Positions 19,614 through 27,954 of a DNA stretch of 64,000 nucleotides are shown piece by piece; position 1 is the first letter of the stretch; each line of letters begins with the position of its first letter. This stretch comes from JAJEFO01 sp965214325 (GTDB lineage: Bacteria; Pseudomonadota; Alphaproteobacteria; Rhodobacterales; Rhodobacteraceae): contig CBDCBG010000006.1 in assembly GCA_965214325.1 (NCBI GenBank), forward strand, positions 1,984,001-2,048,000, read 5' to 3'. The position numbers were made by a program, and so were the translations under genes. The notes beneath the pieces were generated by a model. That model made no database searches. It saw only the letters and a program-made list of their open reading frames with translations, and was not told where the DNA came from.

Positions 19614-19935
19614 GCCTGCCTCGCGAGGAACTGCCGGAATCGACCGGAATTGCGCAAAAAGGCCAGGAAAACGGCCATTCCGGCCCGGTCCTCGATCCGG
19701 GGAATTCCGGATTCATTGATTGGAGTCGATGGCTTGAGGATCTTCGGGCGGGCACCAGGAGTGGTCCGTGGGTGCGGATCGCCAATACAGGCCTGCAAGA
19801 AGGCCGAACGGCACTCAGGCTAACGCTTGGCCAATCCTGGGCCTGGCTTCGGCTGCCGCGCCGGACCAAGCCCGGAACGGCGTCCACAATCGTTTCGCTC
19901 TCGGGCGTCGCGATGTCCCCGATCACGGTAACCTG

Positions 19936-20172
19936 AACTTGCTTCGAGGTCTTGCGTCGCACCCGGAAGCAACCGCCCTGGCGCGGCTTGGAAGCCTTGA
20001 GGTTCAATTTGCCCAGACGGGCATCAAGAGCACGCTCTCGATGCCCGCAGGCCGTGGCCCGTGCTTGCCGATGCCGGTCACGCCTTCGGATTCGGCTTCC
20101 ATGACCGGACGAAGCACGTTCTTGGCAAGGACGCGAAGAAAGTCGCCGTCATCGTGCCTTGCCGGAAGGGCT
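19936..20172 (-). pseudogene. IS256-type transposase N-terminal scrap
   Basis: Minus-strand translation DGDFLRVLAKNVLRPVMEAE continues with GVTGIGKHG. It resembles the N-terminus of IS256-family transposases, which typically read DFLR..AE.VLQ.LMEADVEG..GAGKHE. After a frameshift, DARLGKLNLKASKPRQGGCF then RKTSKQVQVTVIGD matches the following block (TRLG.L.L..PKLRQG.YFP..LEPRKTSE.AL.AVI). The catalytic part is absent. It lies directly downstream of the cold-shock gene, with only one base between. Confidence 0.5.
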
Positions 20173-20173
20173 G

Positions 20174-20380
20174 TCAGGCGAGGGCCAGATTGGTGGCGCT
20201 TTCTCGCCCGTCCCGACCGGCCTCCACGTCGTAGGTCACCTTCTGGTCGTCGGCGAGCCCGGCAATGCCGGACCGTTCGAGCGCAGAGATGTGGACAAAG
20301 ACGTCCTTGCCGCCCGTTTCCGGTGCGATGAAGCCGAAGCCCTTGGTGGAATTGAACCATTTCACGGTGCCATTGGCCAT
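20174..20380 (-). CDS. Cold-shock domain protein (CspA family)
   Basis: 68-aa single-stranded nucleic-acid-binding protein, an RNA chaperone in the cytoplasm. Complete OB-fold with MANGTVKWFNSTKGFGFIAP (RNP1 motif KGFGFI) and DVFVHISALE (RNP2 motif VFVHIS), then a typical C-terminus DGRESATNLALA. ATG 20380 is the family start. It is the only ordinary chromosomal gene inside the mobile-element region, apparently stranded between element remnants. No operon partner. Cold-shock genes usually have long 5' leaders, and the 413 bp upstream without genes would allow one. Confidence 0.93.
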   Translation of the reverse strand: MANGTVKWFNSTKGFGFIAPETGGKDVFVHISALERSGIAGLADDQKVTYDVEAGRDGRESATNLALA

Positions 20381-20793
20381 ATCCGTGTCTCCTGTTCTGG
20401 TGCTGTCCGCAGCATGCGACAGCCTGGCAAAGTCAGTCTGGATCGATCAACTGAGTGCCGGTTAAGGAGAGCAGAGATTCGAGATAGAATAACGATGGCT
20501 CGTCCCAGATGGACTCTATCGTGCCGATTCGCAATGGGGTGGTTCCAATGATTCCCGCAAACTCCTTCGCCGGCCCGCTGATGACCGGTTCGGGCGAACG
20601 GCGTGTGCCGAGCGTTCCGGGCGCGCACGGCTGATGATCGGGCGGCCGCCCGGGTCCGTCGTTGCCAGGCCATGCACCGTGCCCGCCGCCAGCGCCTGCC
20701 GTACCGGCGAGCTGGTGAGTCGCAGGGCGGGAGGGACCGCTGCGCTTGCCGGACGAGGGTGCTTGGTGCGGCCAACCGCCACTTTCAGCCGAG
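20381..20793. other. 413-bp upstream region of the cold-shock gene
   Basis: No recognisable gene on either strand; translations are arginine-rich shadows. It must hold the promoter and leader of the cold-shock gene, transcribed leftward. I could not pick out a confident -35/-10 pair or cold-box element. It ends at the IS66-type terminal repeat at 20794. Confidence 0.4.
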
Positions 20794-20808
20794 GTAACTG
20801 CTCACCCC
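20794..20808 (+). repeat. IS66-type left terminal repeat
   Basis: GTAACTGCTCACCCC, identical to the outer 15 bases of the IS66 right end at 31292-31306 in inverted orientation. Sequence beyond base 15 differs from the right end, as expected for the opposite end of one element. It marks the probable left end of the IS66-type unit that finishes at 31306. No 8-bp target duplication is visible between the two outer flanks. Confidence 0.65.
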
Positions 20809-20877
20809 CCTGATTCCGGCTTGATGTCGGGGTGACAGCTGACTGGTTTGCAGTGAGGTGGATGGTTTTCGGCCACC

Positions 20878-21453
20878 TTGGGAAAGTCGGGGACGGGACA
20901 GTGGTCGGCGCGCGCAGCTTCCGCGCAGGGCTTTCACGTTCCCGCTCGACACCATGACCCGATCACCGAGCCAAGCATGTTGCGGTGCGGCTGGAGGTTG
21001 ACACCGCAGACGGATCTGGCTGACGGTGGTCATCGCGAGCGACGGGGGCCGCCGACGGGATGCTTCGGATCCACGGCCGCGAGCGGACTGTGCCAGATGC
21101 TTCCGGGGCTCCAGCCTCCGCACGATCTGCACGTCGAGACGCATCCTGGGGGCGGGGCGCTGATGAAGCGCAAGGCGCCGGCGCTGCGCTTGACGGGTTG
21201 GGGTGCGACTGCCCCGGTGGAACTGATCCGCGGCTGCTGCCACCGGTTCCTGGCCGGGTTCCGGTTCCAGGGCACGGAACCGGTCTGCAGCGATCCGCCC
21301 TGCGTGCAGTCGACGCGCAGGGCGGACCGGCGCTACCGCCACGACTGCACCGACGACGGCCATGTCGCGCTCCTCGACCTGCTCAAGGGCCTGCCGTGCC
21401 AGGTGATGGTCTCGGGACACCCCTCGGACTACACAGACGATTGCACCCCTTGA
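20878..21453 (+). pseudogene. D12-class DNA adenine methylase remnant
   Basis: The translation from about 21096 resembles phage/element-borne N6-adenine methylases. LPGLQPPHDLHVETHPGGGA corresponds to the AdoMet-binding segment (LPPHD.YVEPFGGGA). ELIRGCCHRFLAGFRFQGTE is followed by VCSDPPCVQSTRRADRRYRH, which corresponds to the catalytic DPPY motif, and DDGHVALLDLLKGLPCQVMV follows. The catalytic DPPY reads DPPC, the segment between the motifs is much too short (about 40 residues instead of more than 100), and the N-terminus is unrecognisable. The frame is open, but the protein cannot be an active methylase. It sits at the head of the serine-recombinase module. Confidence 0.6.
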
Positions 21454-21727
21454 CGACGATTCTACGAGAACGTTTGCGGTCACCCACCCTTTCCATCCCC
21501 TGAGCGGCCGCCGTTTCGAGGCGCTCGAGACCCGGGTCAGCCGGGGAGAGGAGCGTGTCCATTTCATCGGCGCGGATGGCCGGTTGCAGCGTTTGCGGGT
21601 GAGCTGGACCAGCCTGCAAGCCAGCGACCCCTTCGTCGAGGTGTCGGCCGGGCGTTCCCCTTTCCGGGCCCTCGACCTTCTGGCGCTGTCCGACCTGGTT
21701 GCCTCGCTGTCGGAGACCGAGGCGTGA
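21452..21727 (+). CDS. DUF5372-type small protein of the recombinase module (start uncertain)
   Basis: About 90 aa. The conserved part is TFAVTHPFHPLSGRRFEALE, then GEERVHFIGADGRLQRLRVS and DPFVEVSAGRSPFRALDLLA. It matches from memory a small beta-rich family (DUF5372) found next to serine recombinases in alphaproteobacteria. No ATG/GTG/TTG lies close upstream in frame, so the listed start is only where resemblance could begin; the true N-terminus may have been lost. The stop at 21725-21727 is firm. Function unknown. It shares the pattern FHPL-x-G with the corresponding gene of the second recombinase element at 39078. Confidence 0.55.
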   Translation, partial: DDDSTRTFAVTHPFHPLSGRRFEALETRVSRGEERVHFIGADGRLQRLRVSWTSLQASDPFVEVSAGRSPFRALDLLALSDLVASLSETEA

Positions 21728-21937
21728 CTGTCAAGATCATTACGCCGCCATATGTAAGATTGACTATGCCGCATGATGATAACCCGCGGGTCGCACCATG
21801 CCGGGGGCGCTGTCGCATTGTTGGCCATAAAGTCGCTTCCTGTGCATGCATTTCCGCCGAGTCTGCAGTGACCGTGCTTGACATCTCTCCCAGTGTGCGG
21901 CATAGATGTCATTACATTCCGTCTTGGAGAACGCGCC

Positions 21938-22393
21938 ATGACCCGGAAGAACGACAAGGCCGAGAGCCTCAGGAGGCTCGGCACCCTGAACCGCCATCCG
22001 GAACGCGTGAGCGACCCCCGGTTCCTGTCCGATCCCTTCTTCGATCCCCGGGACCTCGTGCAGGTCCGGTACGAGATGCTGCGACGGGTCCACAGGGAGG
22101 GGCGGTCGGTGAGCGAAAGCGCGCAAGACTTCGGCGTCTCGCGACCGACCTGGTATCACGCCGCAAGCGCCTTCGAGGAGAACGGACTGGCGGGACTGGT
22201 CCCGGAACGCCCGGGACCGCGGCGCGCCCACAAGCTCGACGACACCGTCATCGAGGCGCTTGTCGAGGCCCGGCGTGCCGCGCCCGCCACCACCACCGCC
22301 GAACTCGTCGTCCTGGTGCGCCGTCGCTTCGGCATCTCCGTGCATCGGCGCAGCATCGAGCGCGCCCTGCGCCGTGTCCAAAAAAAACGCTGA
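21938..22393 (+). CDS. Helix-turn-helix protein of the recombinase module
   Basis: 151 aa starting at ATG 21938 with TTGGAGAA upstream. The middle segment QVRYEMLRRVHREGRSVSES and the following AQDFGVSRPTWYHAASAFEE is a helix-turn-helix like those of IS630/IS481-type transposase N-termini. A second DNA-binding-like helix pair lies near residues 115-145 (TTAELVVLVRRRFGISVHRR). The protein ends RVQKKR. The end is encoded over a run of eight A (22380-22387), which is a candidate -1 frameshift site into the next ORF. Such proteins accompany large serine recombinases; whether this one is a regulator or a DNA-bridging accessory factor is unknown. Confidence 0.65.
   Translation: MTRKNDKAESLRRLGTLNRHPERVSDPRFLSDPFFDPRDLVQVRYEMLRRVHREGRSVSESAQDFGVSRPTWYHAASAFEENGLAGLVPERPGPRRAHKLDDTVIEALVEARRAAPATTTAELVVLVRRRFGISVHRRSIERALRRVQKKR
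22381..22387 (+). promoter_or_regulatory. Candidate slippery sequence A-AAA-AAA
   Basis: In the frame of the HTH gene the codons are CAA AAA AAA CGC TGA, so bases 22381-22387 form the classic A-AAA-AAA heptamer. It lies 3 bases before the stop codon. A -1 shift would enter the open frame that runs to 22680 and fuse the HTH protein to the next ORF. No stable hairpin was checked downstream. Confidence 0.35.
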
Positions 22394-22680
22394 ACCGCAC
22401 GTCGGCGCCGTTCGCCTGTCCGCGGCAACGGACCGAGGACTACGAACGCCTGCGCCGTTCCAGGAACGACCAGGCCGCCGGGCGCAACGGGCGGGCCGTG
22501 CTGGTTCACCGGGGCATGGCGGCCTGGTGCGCCATCCTCGATGCAGTGCCGCCCCCTCCGCCGCGTGTCACGGATCAAGGCCGCCGTCCCGCGCCGGAAC
22601 TGCCCGGTGACGTCGAATCCGGCCTGGTCGACATCATCGTGTCGATCGCGATCGATCAACTGAACGGAGCCGCATCATGA
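22390..22680 (+). CDS. Small accessory ORF upstream of serine recombinase (start uncertain)
   Basis: About 96 codons open from the end of the HTH gene to TGA 22678-22680, which overlaps the recombinase ATG (ATGA). The translation contains YERLRRSRNDQAAGRNGRAV, HRGMAAWCAILDA and VESGLVDIIVSIAIDQLNGA. This is like the small proteins that precede large serine recombinases in other alphaproteobacteria (recalled pattern: YE.LR, G.GLAL, QGMAAW, then a C-terminal LL..M). There is no clear ATG or GTG; CTG 22390 is the first in-frame possibility, and expression by frameshifting from the HTH gene is an alternative. Role unknown. Confidence 0.5.
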   Translation: MNRTSAPFACPRQRTEDYERLRRSRNDQAAGRNGRAVLVHRGMAAWCAILDAVPPPPPRVTDQGRRPAPELPGDVESGLVDIIVSIAIDQLNGAAS

Positions 22681-22847
22681 GCAGCGAACAGCATAAGGTG
22701 ACGGCCGGCCATCTCGCCCGGAACGCGTATCTCCATGTCCGCCAGTCGACGCTGCGCCAGGTGACGGAGAACACCGAGAGCACCCATCGCCAGTACGAGC
22801 TGCGCAACCGCGCACATGCGCTCGGCTGGCCCGTGGAGAACGTCATC

Positions 22848-22856
22848 GTGATCGAC
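22848..22856 (+). repeat. IS21 target duplication, left copy
   Basis: GTGATCGAC, repeated exactly at 25803-25811 on the other side of the IS21 element. Joining the recombinase across one copy restores ENVIVIDSDLGQSG in frame. Confidence 0.85.
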
Positions 22857-22952
22857 TGCCGAATTTCACCAACGTACCACCCTAATTTCAGCCAAAGTAG
22901 CCGGTCAATTTCACTCAACGTAGCCACCCAATGTCACCATGGTAGCCACCCG
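22857..22952 (+). repeat. IS21 left-end transposase-binding repeats
   Basis: Several spaced copies of a sequence like AATTTCAC...GTAGCCACC occur: GAATTTCACCAACGTACCAC, TAATTTCAGCCAAAGTAGCC, CAATTTCACTCAACGTAGCC and AATGTCACCATGGTAGCCAC. They mirror the inverted copies at the right end. Multiple terminal repeats of this type bind IstA in known IS21 elements. Confidence 0.7.
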
Positions 22953-23345
22953 GAGCGAAGCGACGCGATCAGGCCGTGTTGGGCAAGTTGGTCTCCTCTT
23001 CTGTTCCGGGTCTGAAGCTATCTCCGCGAAGGCCCTGCCGCAAGGCTCGGCCGTCAGGACCGGTCCTCCGGTACGGGATTCCGGCAATGCGTGTGCACGC
23101 TGCCGGAGCGTCAGCGACGCCTTCTTCGAATCCAAATTGAAATGGTTGTTGTTGCGGTCCTGTGGAGCTTGTGGGCGAGAGGCCCGCGAGTGTGGGCAAT
23201 GCGGTGGGCGACGCCCTTGCGTCGTCCACGGCTTGTCCACACGGCCCGCAGGGCGCGGGCCGGCCCGAAGGGCTCGTCCACAAATCCACAGGACCCCCCG
23301 GGACCGATTTCGGCAGACGTCCCGGCCTGGCGCCGGCTCCGGCTC

Positions 23346-24101
23346 TCATTTTCCGTCCTCGGCGCTGTCGGCCCGCATCGACGAACCGTGCAGCTCGAAC
23401 CGGATCGCGCCATGGACGAGGCGGTCGAGGATGGCGTCCGCGACCGTCGGCTCCGCGACTGTCTGGTGCCAGCCAGCCACCGGCAGTTGCGAAGTGACGA
23501 TCACCGAGCGGCGGTCGAAGCGGTCGTCGAGGATCTCGAGCAGGTCGCGCGCCCGGGCCGCATCGAGCGCGGCCAGGCCCCAGTCGTCGAGGATGATCAC
23601 GTCGAGCCTGGCGAGATCGCGGTAGAGCTTGGGGATGGTGCCTTCGCCGTGAGCGATCCGCAGTTCGGTGAGCAGTCGCGGGACGCGCAGGTACCGGGCC
23701 TGAAACCCTTCGAGACATGCCTTGTGGGCGAGTGCGCAGGCGATCCAGCTCTTGCCCGTGCCGCACGGGCCGGTGATCAGGATGTTGGCGCCGTTCCGGA
23801 TCCAGGCACAGTCGCCGAGGCCGAGCACGACGCTGCGCTTGAGGCCGCGCCGCCGGGTGAGGTTGATGTCCTCGAAGCAGGCGTCCTGGTGGCGCAGCTG
23901 GGCCTTCTTCAGGCGCCGCTGCAGCGCGCGCGAGCGCCGCTCGACGACCTCGCGGTCGATCAGCAGCGCGAGCCGGTCCTCGAACGGCATGTCGTCCAGA
24001 TCGTGGCGTGCCAGCTGTTCCTGGAAGGCGGCCAGCATGCCGGGCAGGCGCAGCGATGCGATGCGCTGGGTGAGCGGGTGCAGGATGGCAGTGTCGGTCA
24101 T
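23346..24101 (-). CDS. istB: IS21 helper ATPase IstB
   Basis: 251-aa AAA+ ATPase related to DnaC that assists the IstA transposase. Walker A is GPCGTGKSWIACALAHKACL (near residue 105) and Walker B is LDVIILDDWG, followed by sensor text SVIVTSQLPVAGWH. The N-terminal helical part LRLPGMLAAFQEQLARHDLD is typical. The start ATG 24101 overlaps the istA stop (ATGA), so the two are translated together. Length and motifs are complete; no damage seen. Belongs to the IS21 inserted in the serine recombinase. Confidence 0.95.
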   Translation of the reverse strand: MTDTAILHPLTQRIASLRLPGMLAAFQEQLARHDLDDMPFEDRLALLIDREVVERRSRALQRRLKKAQLRHQDACFEDINLTRRRGLKRSVVLGLGDCAWIRNGANILITGPCGTGKSWIACALAHKACLEGFQARYLRVPRLLTELRIAHGEGTIPKLYRDLARLDVIILDDWGLAALDAARARDLLEILDDRFDRRSVIVTSQLPVAGWHQTVAEPTVADAILDRLVHGAIRFELHGSSMRADSAEDGK

Positions 24102-25627
24102 CTGTAGTACTCCGGTCCTCTGATGTTGGAATGTTCGATGGGTCTGGTCTCGGGTTCCTGCCCGTCGACGAGATCGGCGCCGGTGCGCAGGATGTTGTCG
24201 AGCCCGCGCCAGGTCCTGGAGCCGAGATCCAGCGCGTAGCGGCAGGCGTTGTCGAGGCGCTCCGGCCCGTGGCTCCCTGCCAGGCGGAGCACGCCGTAGC
24301 AGGAACGGAAGCCGAACTCCGGGTTGGAATTGCGTCCCATGACCGCGATGACGAAGGCGTGGACATGAGGGCCGATGTCCCGCGCACGGTTCTCGAGCTG
24401 TGCGCGTGTGCTCTCGACGCCGGCGCGCTGGTGGGCCTGCGGCTGATGCTCCTTGAACGTGGTGGCACGCCCGTTGGCGTCGCTGCGCATGTGGCTCGCG
24501 ATCTGCTTGCCGCGATGGAACACGTCGATCACCCGGCCGCGCAGGCGGACATCGACCTTCTTGCCGGCATACGTGTAGGGAACGGAGTAGAAATGGCGGT
24601 CGATCGCGATGTGGTAGTCGGAATGGACCGTGTTCTCGCGCCATGTCGTACGCTGCCAGCGCCGGTCCGGCAAAGGCTTCATGTGCGGGACATCGACGCT
24701 TTCGTACCGGCTGAAGCGGGTCTCGCCCGTGCCGTCGGAACAGGGCTTCCCGTTGAGTTCCCGCACCCGGTCCGCGATCGCCCGGTTCAGCGACGCAAGG
24801 TCGTGGAAGACATGGTCGCGCAGCGGTGCCAGAACCCGCCGCTCGACCAAAAGGACTCCATTTTCGACCAGTGCCTTGTCGCGAGGCCTCTTCACCCGCG
24901 CAGGCAAGCCCTCGATGCCGTAATGCTCAAGCAGGTCGGCGTAGGTCTCGTTCAGGACCGGCTCGTAGCGTGACGGCTTCTTCACCGCCGCCTTGAGGTT
25001 GTCGGGCACCGCGACTTGCGGCGCCCGGCCCATGTCTTCGAGGCAGCGCACGTGCGAGTTGCACCAGTCGTCGATCTTCTGGCTGAGCGTCGCTTCGGCG
25101 TAGATCCGCCCGGAGACCCCCATCGAGGCCACGAACAGCTGCGCGTCACGCTCAACCCCGTCGATGAAAACCTGCACGGTCATGCCCGCGTAGTCGACGA
25201 ACAGCCGTTCGCCGGGGCGACGGTTCTGGCGCATCGTCACGTCCGTGGCCGGCCGCCAGTCGCGGAACCGACGGCACCAGGTCACGTAGCTCATGCCGTC
25301 GGGATGCGTCTCGCGCCATTCCCCCCACAGCAGCTTCAACGTCACGCCGCGGCCCGAAAGGTCCTTCTCGACCTCCGCCCAGTCCACGTCCTCGTCCGCA
25401 GGCCGGACCTGCCGCGCCGGATAGAGCGCCGCCTCCAGCGCCGCATCGTCCATCCCGGCCGCTTCCGGCAAGTTCAGTCCCGAAGCCGCGAACCGTGCCA
25501 GGGTCTGTGCAACCGAGCGCCGGGCAAGACCGCAGTGGGTCGCGATCGCCCGGGCGCTGCGGCCCTCGTCAAAATGAAATTGCAGTATCTTCCTTACTTT
25601 CCTCATGGGCAGCCTCTTCTGTGCCAT
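24098..25627 (-). CDS. istA: IS21 transposase IstA
   Basis: 509-aa DDE-type transposase. N-terminal helix-turn-helix: LQFHFDEGRSARAIATHCGL then RRSVAQTLARF, residues about 10-45. The catalytic core has GERLFVDYAGMTVQVFID (first Asp), APQVAVPDNLKAAVKKPSRY (second Asp) and KALVENGVLLVERRVLAPLR (Glu, near residue 290). The C-terminal beta-barrel includes HFYSVPYTYAGKKVDVRLRG. The start at 25627 follows an A/G-rich stretch and gives the family length. Complete, followed by istB. Subterminal repeats lie just upstream at 25710-25802. Confidence 0.95.
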   Translation of the reverse strand: MAQKRLPMRKVRKILQFHFDEGRSARAIATHCGLARRSVAQTLARFAASGLNLPEAAGMDDAALEAALYPARQVRPADEDVDWAEVEKDLSGRGVTLKLLWGEWRETHPDGMSYVTWCRRFRDWRPATDVTMRQNRRPGERLFVDYAGMTVQVFIDGVERDAQLFVASMGVSGRIYAEATLSQKIDDWCNSHVRCLEDMGRAPQVAVPDNLKAAVKKPSRYEPVLNETYADLLEHYGIEGLPARVKRPRDKALVENGVLLVERRVLAPLRDHVFHDLASLNRAIADRVRELNGKPCSDGTGETRFSRYESVDVPHMKPLPDRRWQRTTWRENTVHSDYHIAIDRHFYSVPYTYAGKKVDVRLRGRVIDVFHRGKQIASHMRSDANGRATTFKEHQPQAHQRAGVESTRAQLENRARDIGPHVHAFVIAVMGRNSNPEFGFRSCYGVLRLAGSHGPERLDNACRYALDLGSRTWRGLDNILRTGADLVDGQEPETRPIEHSNIRGPEYYR

Positions 25628-25709
25628 TCAATGCTCCTCGGAGTGATCGCCAAAATCCGGGACGTAGAACGGCATGCTGAATCAAGCCAAGGCCTGTCAC
25701 CCCGAGGGG

Positions 25710-25802
25710 GTGGCTACCATGGTGATATTGGGCGGCTACCTTGAGTGAAATTACGTGGCTACCATGCGTGAAATTGGGTGGCTACCTTCGTGAAATTTGG
25801 CA
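25710..25802 (-). repeat. IS21 right-end transposase-binding repeats
   Basis: Inverted counterparts of the left-end repeats: GGTGGCTACCATGGTGATAT, GGCGGCTACCTTGAGTGAAA, GTGGCTACCATGCGTGAAAT and GGTGGCTACCTTCGTGAAAT, ending in TTGGCA. The unit recurs about every 22-24 bp. Confidence 0.7.
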
Positions 25803-25811
25803 GTGATCGAC
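25803..25811 (+). repeat. IS21 target duplication, right copy
   Basis: GTGATCGAC, the partner of 22848-22856. Confidence 0.85.
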
Positions 25812-27954
25812 TCGGATCTCGGCCAGTCCGGCACCGACCGGGACCGCGAAGGCTTCAGGAAGCTGGTCGGCGAGGTGTCCATGGGCAACGCCGGGATCGT
25901 GCTTGGCCTCGAGGTCAGCCGCCTCGCGCGGAACTCCAGCGACTGGCATCGGCTGCTCGAGATCTGCGCGATGACCGGCACGCTGATCCTGGACGAGGAC
26001 GGCCTCTATGATCCGTGCGGCTTCAACGACCGGCTCGTGCTCGGCCTCAAGGGCCAGATGTCCGAGGCCGAGCTCCACTACCTGCGCGCGCGGCTGCACG
26101 GCGGAATCATCAGCCGCGCCCGGCGCGGAGAGCTCAAGCTGCCGCTCCCGGCCGGCTTCGCCTATGACCCGCTCGACAGGGTCGTCCTCGACCCTGACGC
26201 CCAGGTCCGCAAGACCGTCACCCTGCTGTTCGACACCTTCTCCCGCACCGGATCGGCGACGGCGACCGTGAAGGCCTTCCGCAAGGAGGGGATGCTGTTT
26301 CCCTGCCGGCCGGGCTCGGGCGGCCACCGCCGCGGAAGCGGGATGATCTGGAGCGAGCTGACCCATACGAGGACCCTGCAGATCCTCCACAATCCCCGTT
26401 ATGCGGGCGCCTTCACGTTCGGCCGCACCCGCAGCCGGCGGCGTCCCGACGGCACCCTTGCCTGCCGCCGTGTGCCGCTCGACGAGGTCGAGGTGCTGCT
26501 GCGCGACCAGCATGAGGGTTACATCTCGTGGGAGCGCTTCGAGGCCAACCGGCAGCGCCTCGCCGACAACAGCACGAGCGGCGGCGGCGACCGGCGACCG
26601 CCGCGAGAGGGTCCGGCCCTCCTGCAGGGACTCGCGATCTGCGGCAAGTGCGGCAACGCGATGACGGTCGGTCCGCTATCACGCACGCAACAAGCGTCTG
26701 GTTCCAGACTACATGTGCCAGAGGCAACGGATCGAGCGCGGAACGGCGGTCTGCCAGCAGGTGTCGGGCGGCGGCACGGACCGGGCGATCGGCGAACTCA
26801 TGGTGGAGCTCATGTCGCAGGCAAACCTGGAGGTGGCGCTGCAGGTGCAGAAGGAACTCGAGGCGCGGGCGGAAGAGGTCGATGCCTGGCATGACCAAAA
26901 GGTACAGCGTGCCCGGGAGGAGGCCGATGTCGCGCGGACGCGGTTCATGAACGTCCACCCCGACAACCGCATCGTGGCCGACGTGCTGGAGGGCGAATGG
27001 AACCAGAGGCTGCGCAAGCTCGACGAGGTCCGGCGCGACCGTGACAGGCGTCGGGGCGAGGACCGCAGAAAGCTCGAAGACGATCAGCGCCAGCGCATCC
27101 TCAGGCTCGCCTGCGACTTCCCGCGACTGTGGAACGATCCGGCGACCCCTGTCCGCGAACGCAAGCGCATGGTCCATCTGGTGATCGAGGACGTCACCAT
27201 TACACGTGGCGAGGAGATCGAGCTCGGCGTCCGTCTTCGCGGCGGCGCCACCCGGCAGCTCGCCGTTCCGCCCGACCTGCCGTCCTGCAGGCTCCACGTC
27301 ACGCCGCCCGAGGTCGTGGAGGCGGTCGACACGCTGCTCGATGACCATTGCGAGAGGGAGATCGCGGAGATCCTCAACCGGCGGGGCTTCCATACCGGGT
27401 ACGGCAAGCCCTTCAACCTCCGGCGGGTCGCGCGCGTGCGTCAGCTACACAACCTGAAGACACGGCGTCAAAGATTGCGCGAACGCGGCCTGCTGACCCC
27501 CAGCGAACTGGCGGAACGGCTCGGCGTCAGTCAGAAAACGGTCCGGTCCTGGCGCCAGCGGAACCTGCTCGCGGGCACAAAGTACAACGACAGGAACGAA
27601 TGCCTGTACGAGATGCCGGATGATCCGCCGGCAATGCATGGCCGCAAGATCCGCCGCCGTGCGGCGCCGGACGAACGAGCCGGTACAGGCGGACCGGGCT
27701 GAAGCGATCGACGCATCCCATGGTCCCCGCTGCATTGCCAGCGCCGCTGCAGAGCCTATACATGGACGCCAAACGCGGTCAGCGCGGCACCAATGCACGG
27801 GCGTCCAGGCCCCTGAATCAAGCCGGAAAGCCGGGAGTTTGCCCGGATCGACCTAAAGGAGCGCAGTATGCCACCGAGCCCTCGGCGCTGCATGATGCGG
27901 TGCTGCCGGACTGGCGCCGCGTCGCCCTGCAGGTGACGGCCCGGGCCCGGGCGG

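Larger units (their letters stand above)
22857..25802 (-). mobile_element. IS21-family insertion sequence, complete
   Basis: 2946-bp element inserted in the serine recombinase gene. The ends are TGCCGAATTTCAC (left) and GTGAAATTTGGCA (right), i.e. terminal inverted repeats beginning TG and ending CA, as usual for IS21. It is flanked by the 9-bp direct repeat GTGATCGAC; IS21 duplications are usually 4-8 bp, so one base may be chance. It carries istA and istB on the minus strand with an ATGA overlap. Both are open and of normal length, so this element may still be active. Sub-terminal repeats line both ends. Confidence 0.9.
22677..27702 (+). pseudogene. Large serine recombinase, split by IS21 and frameshifted by a 4-bp duplication
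   Basis: Element recombinase of about 688 aa when repaired. The N-terminal resolvase domain is HLARNAYLHVRQSTLRQVTE (catalytic Ser in VRQST), then up to VENVIVID where IS21 enters. Reading resumes at 25812 with SDLGQSGTDRDREGFRKLVG, GNAGIVLGLEVSRLARNSSD, the recombinase domain and the zinc-ribbon start CGKCGNAMTV. There GGTC is tandemly duplicated (26666-26673), shifting the frame. RYHARNKRLVPDYMCQRQRI then follows, with a long coiled coil (about 26800-27080) and a C-terminal helix-turn-helix LLTPSELAERLGVSQKTVRS. Overlaps the preceding small ORF by ATGA. It is inactive twice over. Its intact relative is the 682-aa recombinase at 39473. Confidence 0.85.

Noticed and set aside
20785..21984. 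399-codon minus-strand open frame
   Set aside because: Low-complexity arginine-rich text; the plus strand shows methylase and DUF5372 remnants in the same interval.
22857..22952. Regularly spaced repeats considered as a CRISPR array
   Set aside because: The units are degenerate, touch an IS21 end and are mirrored at the other end; they are transposase-binding repeats. No CRISPR array or cas gene was seen anywhere in the window.
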